DNA of 64,000 nt, from NCBI GenBank assembly GCA_964036275.1, contig OZ038434.1, positions 37,037,279 to 37,101,278 on the forward strand. The letters are read 5' to 3'. Below, piece by piece: positions 23,411 to 36,013 of this stretch. The notes under the pieces were generated by a model. That model ran no database searches and was not told the origin of the DNA. It saw only the letters and a list, made by a program, of their open reading frames with translations. Both the position numbers and the translations under genes were made by a program. Numbering within the stretch: the stretch's first letter is position 1; each line of letters opens with the position of its first letter. Source of the DNA: Litoditis marina (taxonomy: Eukaryota; Nematoda; Chromadorea; Rhabditida; Rhabditidae).

Positions 23411-25391
23411 ATGACACCTTTCGACAAATATCCAGAACATATCAAAAAATTATTCGTACATCGCAATACCATGTTTTCGAAGTGTCATATTGGGCAACGA
23501 ACCAAATTATTATATGAGAAAGCATGCTTAGATCTACAGCGCAAATTGAGGAATTTTGAAAATGCTCAACAAAAATGTCGCTATCGATCGAAAAATCATA
23601 GAGACCTATTTTCGTTCATTAGCTCCAGAACAAGGCCAGCTAAAACCGTACCCAATCTCATTATTGATTCAGCCGGTGATAAACATACTGATAGTGAATC
23701 TATTGCCAATGCTTTTGCCAATAATTTCTGTTCTGTGTTCATAGAAGACGATGGTCTCACACCCTCTAATAGAACTATCAGAACTATCAATTCGACCCTC
23801 TCTGGTGAGCATACTATATTTTTTCCACATATCGTTGAAAAGGCACTATCCAAGTTGAAAAATTCAAGTTCTCTCTGTTCTGATGCTATTCCTCAATGTA
23901 TTCTGAAAAAGTCAGCCAAAAGTCTGTCTGTCCCGCTATCGTATATTTACAATATATGTCTTAGAGAGGGAGTTTTCCCTACTTTGTACAAGTTATGTTA
24001 TGTGATTCCTATCCATAAGCCGGGAAAACCAATTGAACACATCAGTTCTTATAGGCCCATTGCATTAACCTGTGGAGCCTCAAAAACCTTTGAAAGATTA
24101 ATTAAATCTATCCTTGTGCCGTACTTGAATCGAAATAGAATTATTCCTGACTATCAGTTTGGTTTCAGAGAAAATAGTTCTGTAGTTGATAACTTACTAT
24201 CCTGTCACGAGTTGTGGTCGAAAGCAGTAGCGAGTAAGAAATGTGTTGATGTAGTTTATTTTGACTTTGCAAAGGCATTTGATACTGTTTCTATTCCTAA
24301 ACTTCTTCACAAATTGCACTCTATTGGACTACGAGATCCTCTGTTAAGCTGGTTTGAATCCTTTTTGACTGGTCGTATTTTTCACGTTCGTATCAATAGT
24401 ACATGCTCATATGCAAATAAGTTCAAATCTGGCGTTCCTCAAGGTTCAGTGTTGGGTCCGATTCTCTTTTCCATATTCATTCATGATATTCATTTGCACC
24501 TGACAGATTTCCCAAATGTTCACATTAAGGCTTTCGCTGATGATATTAAACTATTTATTATTTTTGATAAAGATGATAGGCGGTCAAGAGCTCAGTTTCA
24601 GAATATTCTCGATCAATTTTCTGCGTGGGTTGACACTTTGCAACTAAAGTTAGCTGTTCAAAAGTGTAATGTATTTGGGAAAACATAATCCTCGCTCCAA
24701 TTATTTTATTGCCAATCATATATTAAATTGTGTTTCAGATTTCAGAGACTTGGGCGTGATTGTGTCCCAATCACTCTCAAATCAAGCCAACATTCAAAAT
24801 CGATACAAAAAGGCCATGAGCCAACTTGCTCTCATGCTGCGTGCTGTTTCTGTGCGAGATAAAGATATACTTTTGCGCTGCTATCAAACTTATGTTCTGC
24901 CAATTGTTGAATTTGGAAGTCAAGTTTGGAGTCCTTTTCTTGCTTTAGAGTCGAAAAGAATTGAAAAAGTGCAGGAGTTTTTCACCCGAGTGGTTTATTA
25001 CAGGTGTTTTCCCAGTACTGGCTATCCGAAAACTCTGCCTTCATACTCTGAACGGTGCAGAAAACTCGGATTGCAAAGCTTAGCGCTAAGGAGGGTTTTT
25101 TCAGATCTGGTTTTAGCCTTTAAAATCATGAGTGGTAGATGTATTCTAAAGTTCAGTTGTTTTTATCGATATCGATTTCATAATGGGAGAAGAGGTAGTC
25201 ACTCGTTTTCAGTTGAAAACACTAAAGTCAATACTCGTTATTATGCTTTTTCCTTACGCACCTCGAGATGGCTTAATATGCTATCTGCTCATGACTTTCA
25301 TTTGCTGAAATCAAAAACCGTTAGAACTTTCAAGAAACGGCTCAGAAAAATAGATCTCTGTAAAGTTTTAAAACTGCCGACAAAATTTTAG
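23411..25391 (+). pseudogene. LINE reverse transcriptase, one frameshift
   Basis: The first frame (23411-24688) holds the pre-RT linker and the RT palm and finger motifs: VYFDFAKAFDTV around residue 281, SGVPQGSVLGPILFSIF around residue 340, and the catalytic FADD near residue 375. The second frame (24669-25391, 240 residues) continues with the thumb and C-terminal part (YVLPIVEFGSQVWSP). The two frames overlap by 20 bp, and conserved text runs across the join, so a single base loss near 24675 broke one polyprotein. The frame is also open upstream of the first ATG back to the insertion point. Such proteins copy their own RNA at a nicked target. This copy cannot act as it stands. Confidence 0.9.
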
Positions 25392-26544
25392 CTTTTTGTC
25401 TTTCGCCAATTTTGTCCATTCTTTTTATGGTAAGTTGGTAAGTTTGGTAAGTTTGTACACCGCCGGGACAGCGAAATCAACCAGCACCTGCTGTTCAACA
25501 TTCGGAGAACGATCTTGAATCAACACAGGCTACTTCTGTTCAAGTTATCATAGTTAGTTAGTTAGATGCATTCACTGCTCAGGTCACATTTCTGCAATAA
25601 TTTTTAGCTAGTTGATTCCATAGAAAAATTGGTTTACTCTGAATTGAATTAATGTGTGCTGCTGTTTGATATGAGTTTGCGTGATAATAAGAGGTGTCTT
25701 GTAGGTGTTTTGAATTTAATATCTGGGTGTTGCTGTGTATATTGTGATCTATTGTATGTGATGTGTGAAAGAGTTTCATATTTGATTATATCATATCTTA
25801 ATTTCCGTCAGGATGGTTTAGCTTTCGATTCCTTTCGTTTGTGGACTTCTTTTCTCAATAGTCGAAAAATTCATGCCCAACTTGTCTGCACACCTTACTA
25901 ACCATAATTCTTTTTGCTATTCTTTTACATTCCTCTGTTTCCCATCTCTTTCGTCCAATTTTGCTGTCAAGTTCAAAAAGTCGTGAGAGTGAACATTTCT
26001 TACTGGTCATTAGATCGCGAGAGTTTCTGGTCGTGCACTGCAGCGTGCTCGGAGGCCGGATTAAACATACTCGACCGGATTTCTATCCACGGAGACATGT
26101 TCTCATGTCTGCGATCGAAGGCCAGTCTTTTTGGAGTTCAAACTCTCTAGCGCAAACGAACTTTCTATTCCAGACGCACGAGCTCTTTATCTCTCTTTCT
26201 TTTCATCTTTCTCTTTCTTCTCTTCTACCTATTCCTCCATCTCAAACTACTAACATGGGCATTTAATCAATCAAAGTCCACTCGATAGGTATCGAACTAA
26301 ACAGTTTGTCTTTTCGTGATTCTGTCGTAGAATACTTGCTAGTTTTCTTTTTCTTAGTTTGACCATAGCACCTGAGCAGTCTGAGATTCATTATTGCTTT
26401 TCTTCTAGCATTTTCATTCCGACTTTGTAAAGTTTATTTTCCGCTGTCTACCATTTTTCATTTCTTTCAACTGTGGTTATTCAAAGAGCTTAGTTCATGT
26501 TCCGTTGTTACACTTCTTTGTAATAAATATTCATTCATTCATTC
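25392..26544 (+). other. LINE 3' untranslated region
   Basis: 1.15 kb between the RT stop and the TTCA tail, with AT-rich and CT-rich stretches. Short ORFs here are not thought to be coding. Confidence 0.7.
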
Positions 26545-26560
26545 AAGTAAATTGAACAGT

Positions 26561-27858
26561 CACGTGAGGTTATCATTCTAACGAGGAATCGCGTGCTTTG
26601 TTTTTTCACGTTTCTGATTTCTGCTGTGTTTAACATGTTTCAAGTGACTGTGCAAATGACTAACAATATTATGTCGGGACCATGATCATCGTCCTTAGAG
26701 GCATAGGCGAAAGCTGTCATTTTGTAGTTTGTCCTTCTGTATTTGTAGTTCGATCACATTCTTCTTCTTTTTCTTCTTTTTCTCATGTTCCGGACCTCAT
26801 ATTTCGGTTCATATTCTCACCTCTGGAACATAATTGAGTTTTGAGGTGAATCCCTAATTACCTATTGCTTCTCCAATATTCTCACCCAGGTGTGCTACTC
26901 AAAACAGAAACCCCAATTAACTTGTAGGCGTGGCATCTTTGCGTAACCTTTGACCCTATATAATTCTCATTACCGGATCATACATCTCTGGAAAGTACTA
27001 CACACTTACCTATACAATATTTATGTTCTCCCCATCAGGTTAGTTTTCTTCATTCTTCATTGTTTAACAGAAATCTCAATTGTTCCTAATGAACAAGATG
27101 TTCATCGTTAATATATACCTCGCAATTGCTCACCAAATCTTAGCTGTAATCAGAACTTCGCGACCAAACTACAAACCTGTATAACGTAGCGAAGCGAGCG
27201 TGTATTCCGTGGAACAAATATTCTGGCTGTATTTAGTTACCACATTCGATCTCTCAATTGTATTCTGCTGTGTTTGTAGTTTGAGAAGCAGTTCGAGTAG
27301 TTGTGTTGCAATAGTACGCATTATACGTTTCGGAATAAAAAAGAGAACGTCTTACCCATATTTATGGTATTGAATTTCTCATGCCAATCAAACGTTTGAG
27401 AGAGCTTTGAGAGATATCAGACTTTCCATATTGCTTGAATAGTATTGATTTTTCAGGAAATATGTGAAGTGCGGGTGGTGATGGTAAAAGGTTTCGGTGG
27501 ATCGTAACGAAAAGAAACACCAGCTTGGTTCTTCATCAGTTTCCGACCCTTTCTTCAAATGCTGGACAAGGTAATTAGGTTTAATTGGCTCAAATAATTC
27601 ACTGTTAAATTATTTCAAATAAGACAACGTTTCATACTCTAGAACTTTACGGGCTTCAAGCTTTTTCTCGTACTTTGGTAGAGGTGCGTAGGCCAAAACC
27701 ATGTAACTTTGAACTTAATCAATAACTAACTTTGCAGATAGTCTTAATTATTATTAGTTCATTTGGTTACTTATGTGAAAACTTCGTTCAAGTTAAGAAC
27801 TCAGTTGTGAGAACTATTGTTTTGTGACCCAGGTATAACTTTCCAACTTTTGTTTCAG
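26561..27858 (+). repeat. MITE and segment R1 of composite repeat, copy c
   Basis: Continues the composite after the LINE. It includes two empty Helitron sites: CTTAATCAATAAC at 27714 (site of copy 1) and CTTAATTATTATTAGTTC near 27745 (site of copy 3). Confidence 0.8.
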
Positions 27859-28492
27859 GTGATACATTCCACTACATTCATGACGGTTTTCAACATCATG
27901 CATCTTATTCTTCTACATACCGGTCATATATACTGGTTTTCAACGGTATCAATGTGTTTTGGATCAGTACAGTACCACTGATGTACTGACCTCATTGGCG
28001 ATATTCTGTATTGTATCTCAAATTCGATGTCATACTCTACCACCAAACTGTTTCTGCTCTCCTCAGCTGGTTCTATTGGTTCTATTATGTCCGAGGTAAA
28101 TTGTTGATATTCATAAGCGAAACGATTCAATACAAAAAATCCAGCTTTTTCTCATAAGAGACAGGAAATTTCACAAAGTCAATAGTTAAGAGTAACTTTT
28201 TCATATTATACTAATTTATAACGCATAACACATTGCCTCATATTTCCTTCTATTCATAAGATAGTCTCCTCCACACATTCTCGCCACTTGACTAACCGTT
28301 TTTCGTTTTTGCTCGGGTTGTTTTCCTGTCCTAACTCATTTATCTACACTTTGAATCACGAAATATATTCCTATGTTTCAGTTTCGATATTTTGATGAGC
28401 CTGGCGACCAACAACGTTATGACGACTACTGGTTATGAAGAAAGAAAAAGTCACCGTTTGGAGAGTGATCATGTTTCTGAAAATTGGTTTTG
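27859..28492 (+). pseudogene. E1/E2 chemoreceptor-like module, copy c first
   Basis: E1-like exon 27859-28095 (TTTCAG, GTAAAT) and E2-like exon 28382-28492 (TTTCAG, GTGAGT). The E2-like exon has lost about 30 bp compared with its relatives and is out of frame. Confidence 0.55.
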
Positions 28493-28938
28493 GTGAGTCC
28501 GATGAAAATGTTGGAATTATGCCAGAAGTTACTCTGATAAACATTTGAGCTTAGAGTAACCATCCCGAGATTAGCTCAAAAATGTCTCACCGAACGAGTG
28601 AGAGGAAAACAGATTGTCAAAGCACAGGGACTGTTTTTAGAAAACAACCAATCTCTATTTACGAAAGCAACAGGTGTGATGTTAGAATCAACAAGTTCCG
28701 TTACATCACAAAACTGGAAACTCGGTTGCTTTTATGAAGAAAAGTTGGTTGGTTATAGACAATACCGTTGCTGTTTGATTGCTTCCTAGAAGCAATCGAG
28801 TTTTTTTTACAAAAGCAACCGAGTTAATGTTTGGTTGATATCGATGCGGTTTTCGGTTGCTTGTGTAGTTGGCCAAAAAATCAGCTAATATGGGAAGAGT
28901 TGTTTAGTGACCCATGTATAACGATACCTTTTTTTCAG
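28493..28938 (+). repeat. AAGCAACC-rich spacer of composite repeat
   Basis: Matches 38604-38990. Nothing coding seen. Confidence 0.6.
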
Positions 28939-29414
28939 ATGAAACCACTACATCCATGGTCGTTTTGAACATCATGAATCATATTTTTCTATATTCTGAT
29001 CATATATACTGGTTTTCAATACCACTGATGTTCTGCCCTCATTCTTGAATACTATTTGGTCCCGAATTCGATGTCATACTCCACTACCAAACTGTTTCTG
29101 CTCTCGTTCAGCTGGTTCTATTGGTTCTATTATGTCTGAGGTAAATTATTGATATAGTCTCCTCTACACTTTATTGCCACTTGACTAACCGTTTTTGGTT
29201 TTTGCTCGGGTTGTTTCGGTGTTTTCTTATTCATTTCTCTATAATTTGAATAACGAATTATTTATGTTTCAGTTTCGCTATTCTGGTGTTTCTAGCGACC
29301 AACAACGTTATGACGACTGCCATTCCGTTCTATCATCGTCTCCTGGTTATAATGGGCAAAAAATTCACTTTTTGAGAGTGATCATGATTCTGGCTGTCCT
29401 CCTGATTGGTTACG
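28939..29414 (+). pseudogene. E1/E2 chemoreceptor-like module, copy c second
   Basis: E1-like exon 28939-29140 and E2-like exon 29273-29414, both with splice sites. E2 reads FAILVFLATNNVMTTAIPFY, then a TGA after KKFTF, then [12 protein letters not shown] before the GTGAGT donor. The intron is only about 130 bp because its middle is deleted relative to copy d. Confidence 0.6.
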
Positions 29415-29423
29415 GTGAGTTCC

Positions 29424-29426
<3 letters not shown>

Positions 29427-29463
<37 letters not shown>
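29427..29463. repeat. (GA)n microsatellite
   Basis: It starts within 15 bp of the E2-like donor, as at 39676 and (inverted) 679. Confidence 0.9.
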
Positions 29464-29470
<7 letters not shown>

Positions 29471-30365
29471 AAAACACCGCACTCATTTTGAAGATACAAC
29501 CCTAGCAAATTCATTCTAGGTTTTTGCACAGTTTGAATTTCTCTTGTTAGCAAATAAAGAGCATGAGTTAACACGGAAGGATAGTAAGATTTTTCACCAT
29601 CTCCAATCAATACGTATGTTATCCAGGGCCAACCAACTCTCTTCCAAGCCAGTGACAGCTTCTTCAACACCAACAATCACTGATCACAACTATTGTTTGT
29701 ATATAACGAATCAAAAAGAAATCAGCCAATAAACTTTCCATGTCTTTGCTTGTAGTTTCTGACCGAATAAAGTTAACGAATAGATGCACTTGATAAGCTT
29801 TTCGTAAAGGGTTTATCAATGCCAATGCAGTAACTCCTGGTATAGTAGCTGTCAAAATTTATAAGTTTCTGTGTCTGGCCGGAATCAAACCTGCGGGCAG
29901 AATATTCGTAGCTGAGCGCTAACCATTGCGCTATAAGAACACATACCAGCGGAAAGTGAGATATACAGTATTCCTCCGCCTTTCCGCTGGCAACGACTAT
30001 AGCGCGACTGCCCTTTGCCCAACCGCCCCCGCTCGAGGCTCCAAGCCAGTTACAGCTTCTTTGACAAACAACAATCATACATCCAAATCTTCTTTGACCG
30101 ACAACAATCATACATCCAAACAATTCATAAACAAACTTTAACAGCCTTTTCAAAATTGCACTCAGAAAAATATGAAAAAGTTGTTCTAAAACACTAGAAC
30201 CGGAAAATATGTAAGAAAAACTTGACTATCGACAGTAAAACGAAGATAATTTCAACAATCTGATGTAATAAAAATACACATGAGAGGACAAATTACAACA
30301 TTCTCATTATAATAATTAGATTTTGCCGCGACTACATAGCTCATGCCCCTCGTCAGTTATGACCT
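29464..30365 (-). mobile_element. tRNA-derived SINE-like block, copy c
   Basis: On the minus strand box A TAGCGCAATGG lies at 29933-29923 and box B GGTTTGATTCC at 29891-29881. The D-arm GCGC/GCGC pairs are intact, but the acceptor and T-stems do not pair, so it is a SINE head and not a tRNA gene. The rest of the block matches 39795-40420 and the reverse of 1-629. Confidence 0.65.
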
Positions 30366-31023
30366 TTGAAAAACGATCTACCTACAGTACCGTCGCATTT
30401 ATTCTCGCAAGAGAGCAAAAAAAGCAATGAAGAGGGCATAATCATTAAAAGTTGACATTGACTACTGAATTTTCCTTCATTTAGATCTCTCCGTGGGAGT
30501 CCACGGAGCCTTTGAAAAACGATCTACCTACAGTACCGTCGCATTTATTCTCGCAAGAGAGCAAAAAAAGCAATGAAGAGGGCATAATCATTAAAAGTTG
30601 ACATTGACTACTGAATTTTCCTTCATTCAGATCTCTCCGTGGGAGTCCACGGAGCCTTTGAAAAACGATCTACCTACAGTACCGTCGCATTTATTCTCGC
30701 AAGAGAGCAAAAAAAGCAATGAAGAGGGCATAATCATTAAAAGTTGACATTGACTACTGAATTTTCCTTCATTTAGATCTCTCCGTGGGAGTCCACGGAG
30801 CCTTTGAAAAACGATCTACCTACAGTACCGTCGCATTTATTTTCGCAAGAGAGCAAAACACGCAATGAAGAGGGCATAATCATTAAAAGTTGACCCTGAC
30901 TGCTGAATTTTCCTTCATTTAGATCTCTCCGTGGGAGTCCACGGAGCCTTTGAAAAACGATCTACCTACAGTACCGTCGCATTTATTTTCGCAATAGAGC
31001 AAAACACGCAATTAAGAGGGCAT
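30366..31023 (+). repeat. 146-bp satellite array, about 4.5 units
   Basis: GATCTCTCCGTGGGAG starts at 30484, 30630, 30776 and 30922, an exact 146-bp spacing. Each unit carries the hairpin CTCCGTGG-GAGT-CCACGGAG. The first three units are almost identical, which points to recent copying or gene conversion. Confidence 0.95.
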
Positions 31024-31816
31024 AGTAGTTATGATGGTGAGGTAGGCCAATCGAACCAGAAGAATGAGGTGTCTGGACGAAAACTGGTGCCGCGCTCAGA
31101 TGTATCAATGTACAGTAGCACTCTTCGTGAACGGTATCCGTTTCTTCTCCAATATGTTATCTGACTTTGACCGTGAGAAGTTGTCTTAAATCTTCTCATT
31201 CAACCGTTCCGAGAAGCAAGGAATGAATTCAGAGACCGTTGTCACCATTTCGTTCCTGAAATCAGTTGGAATGGGGATTGACATGGATTGACAGTTGTAG
31301 TTTGCACTCGATACATAATTCCATCTTCGAACAAAATAAGCAGGAGCAAACTACAAACACAGCAGGATGTACTTGAGTCCGATTGTGTTAACTGAACACA
31401 GGAGAAAGATGGGTCCTACGAAATACACGGTCGCTTCGCTATGATATAACAGGTTTGTAGTTTGATCGCAATACGCTGATCACAACCGAGATTCGGTCAA
31501 TGATTGCTAACTTTAAGTTCTAGATGAAACAACGTGTTTTTGAAAACAATTGAGATGTGTTTTGGAGAAATATGGAGCAAACTAACCTGATAGTTCGAAC
31601 ATAAATATTGTAGAAGTGAGTACGTAGTACTTTCCAGAGATGTCTGATCCGGTAATGAGAATTATAGAGGGTTAAAGGTTACACCAAGATGCCACGCCCA
31701 TGAGTTAATTGGGGTTTCTGTTTTGAATTCAATGGATAAATGAACTCAATTATGCCCATGAAGTAAAAATGGAAATCAAATTATTATTTTCCGTGTGTCA
31801 AAACTTGAGATATAGT

Positions 31817-31817
<1 letters not shown>
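31024..31817 (+). repeat. Segment R4 of composite repeat, forward copy d
   Basis: Matches 20100-20980. No gene. Confidence 0.75.
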
Positions 31818-31855
<38 letters not shown>

Positions 31856-31970
31856 GCACAGTCACGTGAAACATGTTAAACACAGCAGAATTCAGAAACG
31901 TGCAATGACAAAGTGCACGATACCTCATAAGAATGCTTACTTACGTGACCATTCAATCGACATTTAGTAT
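31818..31970. repeat. (TTAG)n microsatellite and adjoining MITE
   Basis: TTAG units at 31818-31855, followed by the ACAGTCACGTGA MITE. Confidence 0.75.
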
Positions 31971-33555
31971 ATAATGTCGAGTTCAGGAATCTGCTCAAAC
32001 TAAAACACGGCTTTGGCTTCTGACGACTTATCAAAAAAAAGAGAGTCTGAAATTTGGGTCAAAATTCACAGGTTGGGTTTATTGGACCTAGAGAAGCTTA
32101 AGTTTATAGTTTCAGAAAAAAATATTAAAGTTGAGTTTTCGTATTCGGGACCCTTATTTTTTACAGAGTTATAGCGTTTTAGAGTATCGTCATGGATTGG
32201 TGACATTTTCCCTTATGAAGTGATCCACGTGAGTTGGGGGTGAGTTTTACGATGAGGGTCCCAGATCCCATATCTCGGCTCAACTTAGTTCGATTCCCGG
32301 AAACTCTTTCTCAGTTGTTCACCAAATCAGTTGATGGCGGTGTGCGGAAAATTGAGTTAGTAGGTCAGAACTGAAAAACGTTATGGCTCGTCGTGATTTC
32401 GGTCATTTTTTTCTTATTTTGGCGATAAAAATCGTTAAAATGATGTTCAGATGTGAAAGTTTCCGGAACACTCTTATTCTATCGAGATTTATCCACAAAT
32501 CGGTTTTCGATTCGTGAAAATCGGTTGAGGGCAGACATATGGCCGAAGTTTCAAATTTTGTCATGGATTGGTGACGTTTTAACGTTAAAACAGACCTAAT
32601 ACGTGTTACGGTAATAGAAGAATCGGAGATAGGAGCTGAGGTTTGTTGGCTGGGTTTATCTCATACACAGAGGGTGGAACTGAAAGTTTGAGCAAATTTG
32701 GTCAAAGTTTAAATTGAGAAACCACGGGATCAAACTACAAGCATAACGATTTTCAGAACTTTCCGGGAAAAGGGTGGTAATCCTGGTTTAAACGGAGATA
32801 CTCAGCTTAAACTCGCTCGAGGAGTAAAATAGGTCTTTCTGACGATTCTGTGAATGATTTGGTCAAAAATGTTTATAACTGAGCAACTTTTTCAATGTCG
32901 CTAAAAAACGACCAAATGTCGTTTTAAATCGACATTTTGGCCGTTTTTTTATACAGGTCGGTTGGTTTTATAAACGCAAAATCGAAAAGTTCATTTTGGG
33001 TTCACGTGGTTTGTTTTTGAGCTTTGATGTTCGAAAGGAAACCTGTCTGAAATAAACACATCCTGCGAAGTTTTGAAGCATATTTATGTTGGAGCTAGAT
33101 TTAGGGGTTAGGCGGTTGTTACCCCTTTTTTGGACAAAACGACGTGAAAAAATACGGAAGGTTGGTATTCGTTTACGGAACTCGCAACAGCAGCGTGATT
33201 TGGCGGTCCATATCAGCCATCTGTCTACGGTGGCAAAATTGCAGGGAATGGGGAAATAGTTTGTTTTTCACAAGATGAAGTGATAAGAAAGAATTATGAT
33301 AGGGTTGAATTGAGTAGTTTAGCTGAACATGACAATTCATAGCTAGATCTTATCAATAGGTTCAATATTCTACAGTTCAAGCACATGATAAACTGTATAC
33401 TGTATACCAGTCCATTCCAACACTTCGTTTTGTTATATTAGCGTATATTCACTTATGTTCGTATATTGCATGTCTTTGTTGAAACAAAATCGTTTCTCTT
33501 TGTTTGGAAGTGGCTTCTCCAAGTCGTCATGAAACAAGTAGCAAGATCGACTATT
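31971..33555 (+). repeat. Segment R3 of composite repeat, copy d, first part
   Basis: Matches 21141-22760 and is interrupted at 33555 by a LINE fragment. The duplicated CGACTATT occurs at 33548-33555 and 34240-34247. Confidence 0.8.
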
Positions 33556-34239
33556 ATATAAAATCTTTATTGAATAATTGAATTCAAAAGAATGGGTAAC
33601 GCAAAAGTATATTGAAAACACATAACGATGAATGCGAAAGATCTAAAGGGGACGATATATTGGTGATGTCATAGATAATTGAAGATGATGATTGGGGTAG
33701 ATGTAGGGAGAATATAGGATCTGAAACATACAACATTTAGGAAATCAATCTAAAAAATGTATTATAAAAAAGTCTAATTATAAAAATAATAAAATATATT
33801 AAGACAAAAGAGAGTTCAAGAACTCACTCATTGAATAGATAAAAGAATAAAAATGTTGATATGATCAACCAAACTTCACCAGTCCCAGAGATCGTTCATC
33901 CTATCCTAAAGTAGAATAAATTTTAACCGTTTAGACTTCGGAAGAACAAATTGGAGGTTATTCCAATTGTAGGAACGGTAAAACTGTGGAAAGATCAAAG
34001 TCTAGATTTGAAAGCAGATAGTGTACTAGCTTCTACTACATGAGCTGGTAATGCATTCCATATTGGTGGCATTCTATTTGCAAAAGAACCATAAGCTTGT
34101 TTTTTGCTTGCAAATTTACGAGCTATCTGGAAAGAGTGAGCCCGCTGAGATCTACAAATAGTAAATAGTTTAAGGTTTTCATTCAATTCAAAACCGCGAA
34201 CTATGCGATAGCAAAAGATGAGGTCATAAATGCATCTAC
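33556..34239 (-). mobile_element. LINE 3' fragment (RT C-terminal end)
   Basis: The reverse-strand frame 34186-33995 reads MNENLKLFTICRSQRAHSFQ, then SFANRMPPIWNALPAHVVEA and SAFKSRL, the usual last part of LINE ORF2 proteins (WN.LP and FK..L). An AATAAAG-type end lies at about 33570. An 8-bp duplication, CGACTATT, flanks it. It is strongly 5'-truncated. Confidence 0.75.
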
Positions 34240-36013
34240 GACTATTGCTGAATGTGGTCTCAAATGTCGTTTTGAAATGACAGTCCAGAGAAAATGATGT
34301 TTATTTTTGAACGTAGCAGTTGTTTGATGTTCCGAACTGTCCATTTCCATGATTTTGACAGCTCTCAAGTTTTTCAAAGGTTCAATCTACGCCAACAGTA
34401 TAGTCCCGATCATTCCTTCTGAGAATTGGCAGTGTGCCAACGAATATTCTAGGATGTTTTTCACCGCTTTGGAGGTTTTTTCAATAATCTGCAAAACTCT
34501 GGAAGCGATTGTTCAATCCCATAAGACAATGTTAACAAAAAACGTCTGTAGAGTACTTTGTCTGCTCTAAGGAATAGTCATCCGAAAATCTTGGCACAAT
34601 GCCAAGGGGTCTCAGTGGGAATGAAATGAATAATATTTCTACGTTATCCATAGTGATGACCATTGAATGCAACCAGAGAGATTGAGGAACACAAATGGAC
34701 ATTTATCGATTTCACTGTGCCGCGATAGAAAATTTTACTTTCGCGTCAAACTACAACGAAGAGTTGGGCACTTTTCATAGAGTTTCATGGGAATATACTA
34801 GAAGTAAATTGAACAGTCACTTGAGGTTATCATTCTAACGAGGAATCGCGCGCTTTGTCTTTTCACGTTTCTGATTTCTGCTGTGTTTAACATGTTTCAA
34901 GTGACTGTGCAAATGACTCTAACAATTTAATATCTATTCATATTTGCACGTAACCATGATCATCGTCCTTAGAGGCATAGGCGAAAGCTGTCCTTTTGTT
35001 GTTTGCTCTTCTGTATTTGTAGTTCGATCATATTTCTGAAGTCAACAGTTTTTCTTTTTCTCTTGTTCCGGACCTCATGATTTGGTTCATATTCTTGCCT
35101 ATAGAACATAATTGAGTTTTAAGGTAAATCCCCAATTACCTATCGCCTTTCCAATATTCTCACCCAGGTGTGCTACTCAAAACTGAAACCCCAATTAACT
35201 CGTAGGCGTGGCATCTTGGTGTAACCTTTGACCCTATATAATTCCCATTACCGGATCATACATCTCTGGAAAGTACTACACACTTACCTATACAATATTC
35301 ATGTTCTCCCCATCAAGTTAGCTTTTTTCATATTTCTTTACCAGAAATCTCAATTGTTCCTAATGAACAAGATGCTTATCGAGAATATAAGGTTTGCAAT
35401 TGTTCACCAAATTTTAGCTGTAACCAGCGCTTCGCGATCAAACTACAAACCTGTATAACGTAGCGAAGCGAGCGTGTATTCCGTGGAACAAATATTTTGG
35501 CTGTTTTCAGTTAACACATTCGATCTCTCAATTGTATTCTGCTGTGTTTGTGAACAATAGTTCGAGCAGTTGTGTAGAAGTAGAACGCATTATACGTTTT
35601 GGACTAAAAAGAGAAAGTTTTACCCAAATTCGTGTAATTGATTTCTTCAAGGAAATCAACCGTTTGATAGAGAATATCAGATTTTTTTCACTACGCTTGA
35701 ATGGTACTGATTATTTCAGGAAATATGTGAAGTGCGGGTGGTGATGGTGAAAGGCTTCGGTTGATCGTATCGAAAAGAAATACCAGCTTGGTTTCCGATC
35801 AGTTTCCGATCCTTTCTTCAATTATTGGACAAGGTAATTTAGGTTTTTTTAGTACAATATATTTTTTTTAAATGAACTCATCTAAGGTGAAATTTTATAA
35901 TCTAGAACTTTACGGTCTTCAAATCTATTTTCGTACTTTGGTAGAGGTGCGGAGGCCGTAACGGTGTAAACTTGAACCTGATCAATAGTTGACTTTGTGG
36001 ATAGTTATTGTTA
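34240..36013 (+). repeat. Rest of R3, MITE and segment R1, copy d
   Basis: 34240-34797 completes R3, 34798-34925 is the MITE, and 34926-36013 is R1 up to the Helitron. Confidence 0.8.

Larger units (their letters stand above)
23343..26560 (+). mobile_element. 5'-truncated LINE with 16-bp target duplication
   Basis: AAGTAAATTGAACAGT occurs at 23343-23358 and again at 26545-26560; the uninterrupted site is at 34802 and 52970. The inserted piece (23359-26544, 3186 bp) begins inside a coding frame, carries reverse transcriptase and ends AATAAATATTCATTCATTC, a TTCA-repeat tail as seen in CR1/L2-like LINEs. The endonuclease part is absent, fitting 5' truncation during insertion. The near-perfect duplication suggests a fairly recent event. 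Confidence 0.9.

Noticed and set aside
30366..31023. Regularly spaced repeats suggestive of a CRISPR array
   Set aside because: Whole 146-bp units are repeated with no variable spacers; this is a eukaryotic satellite.
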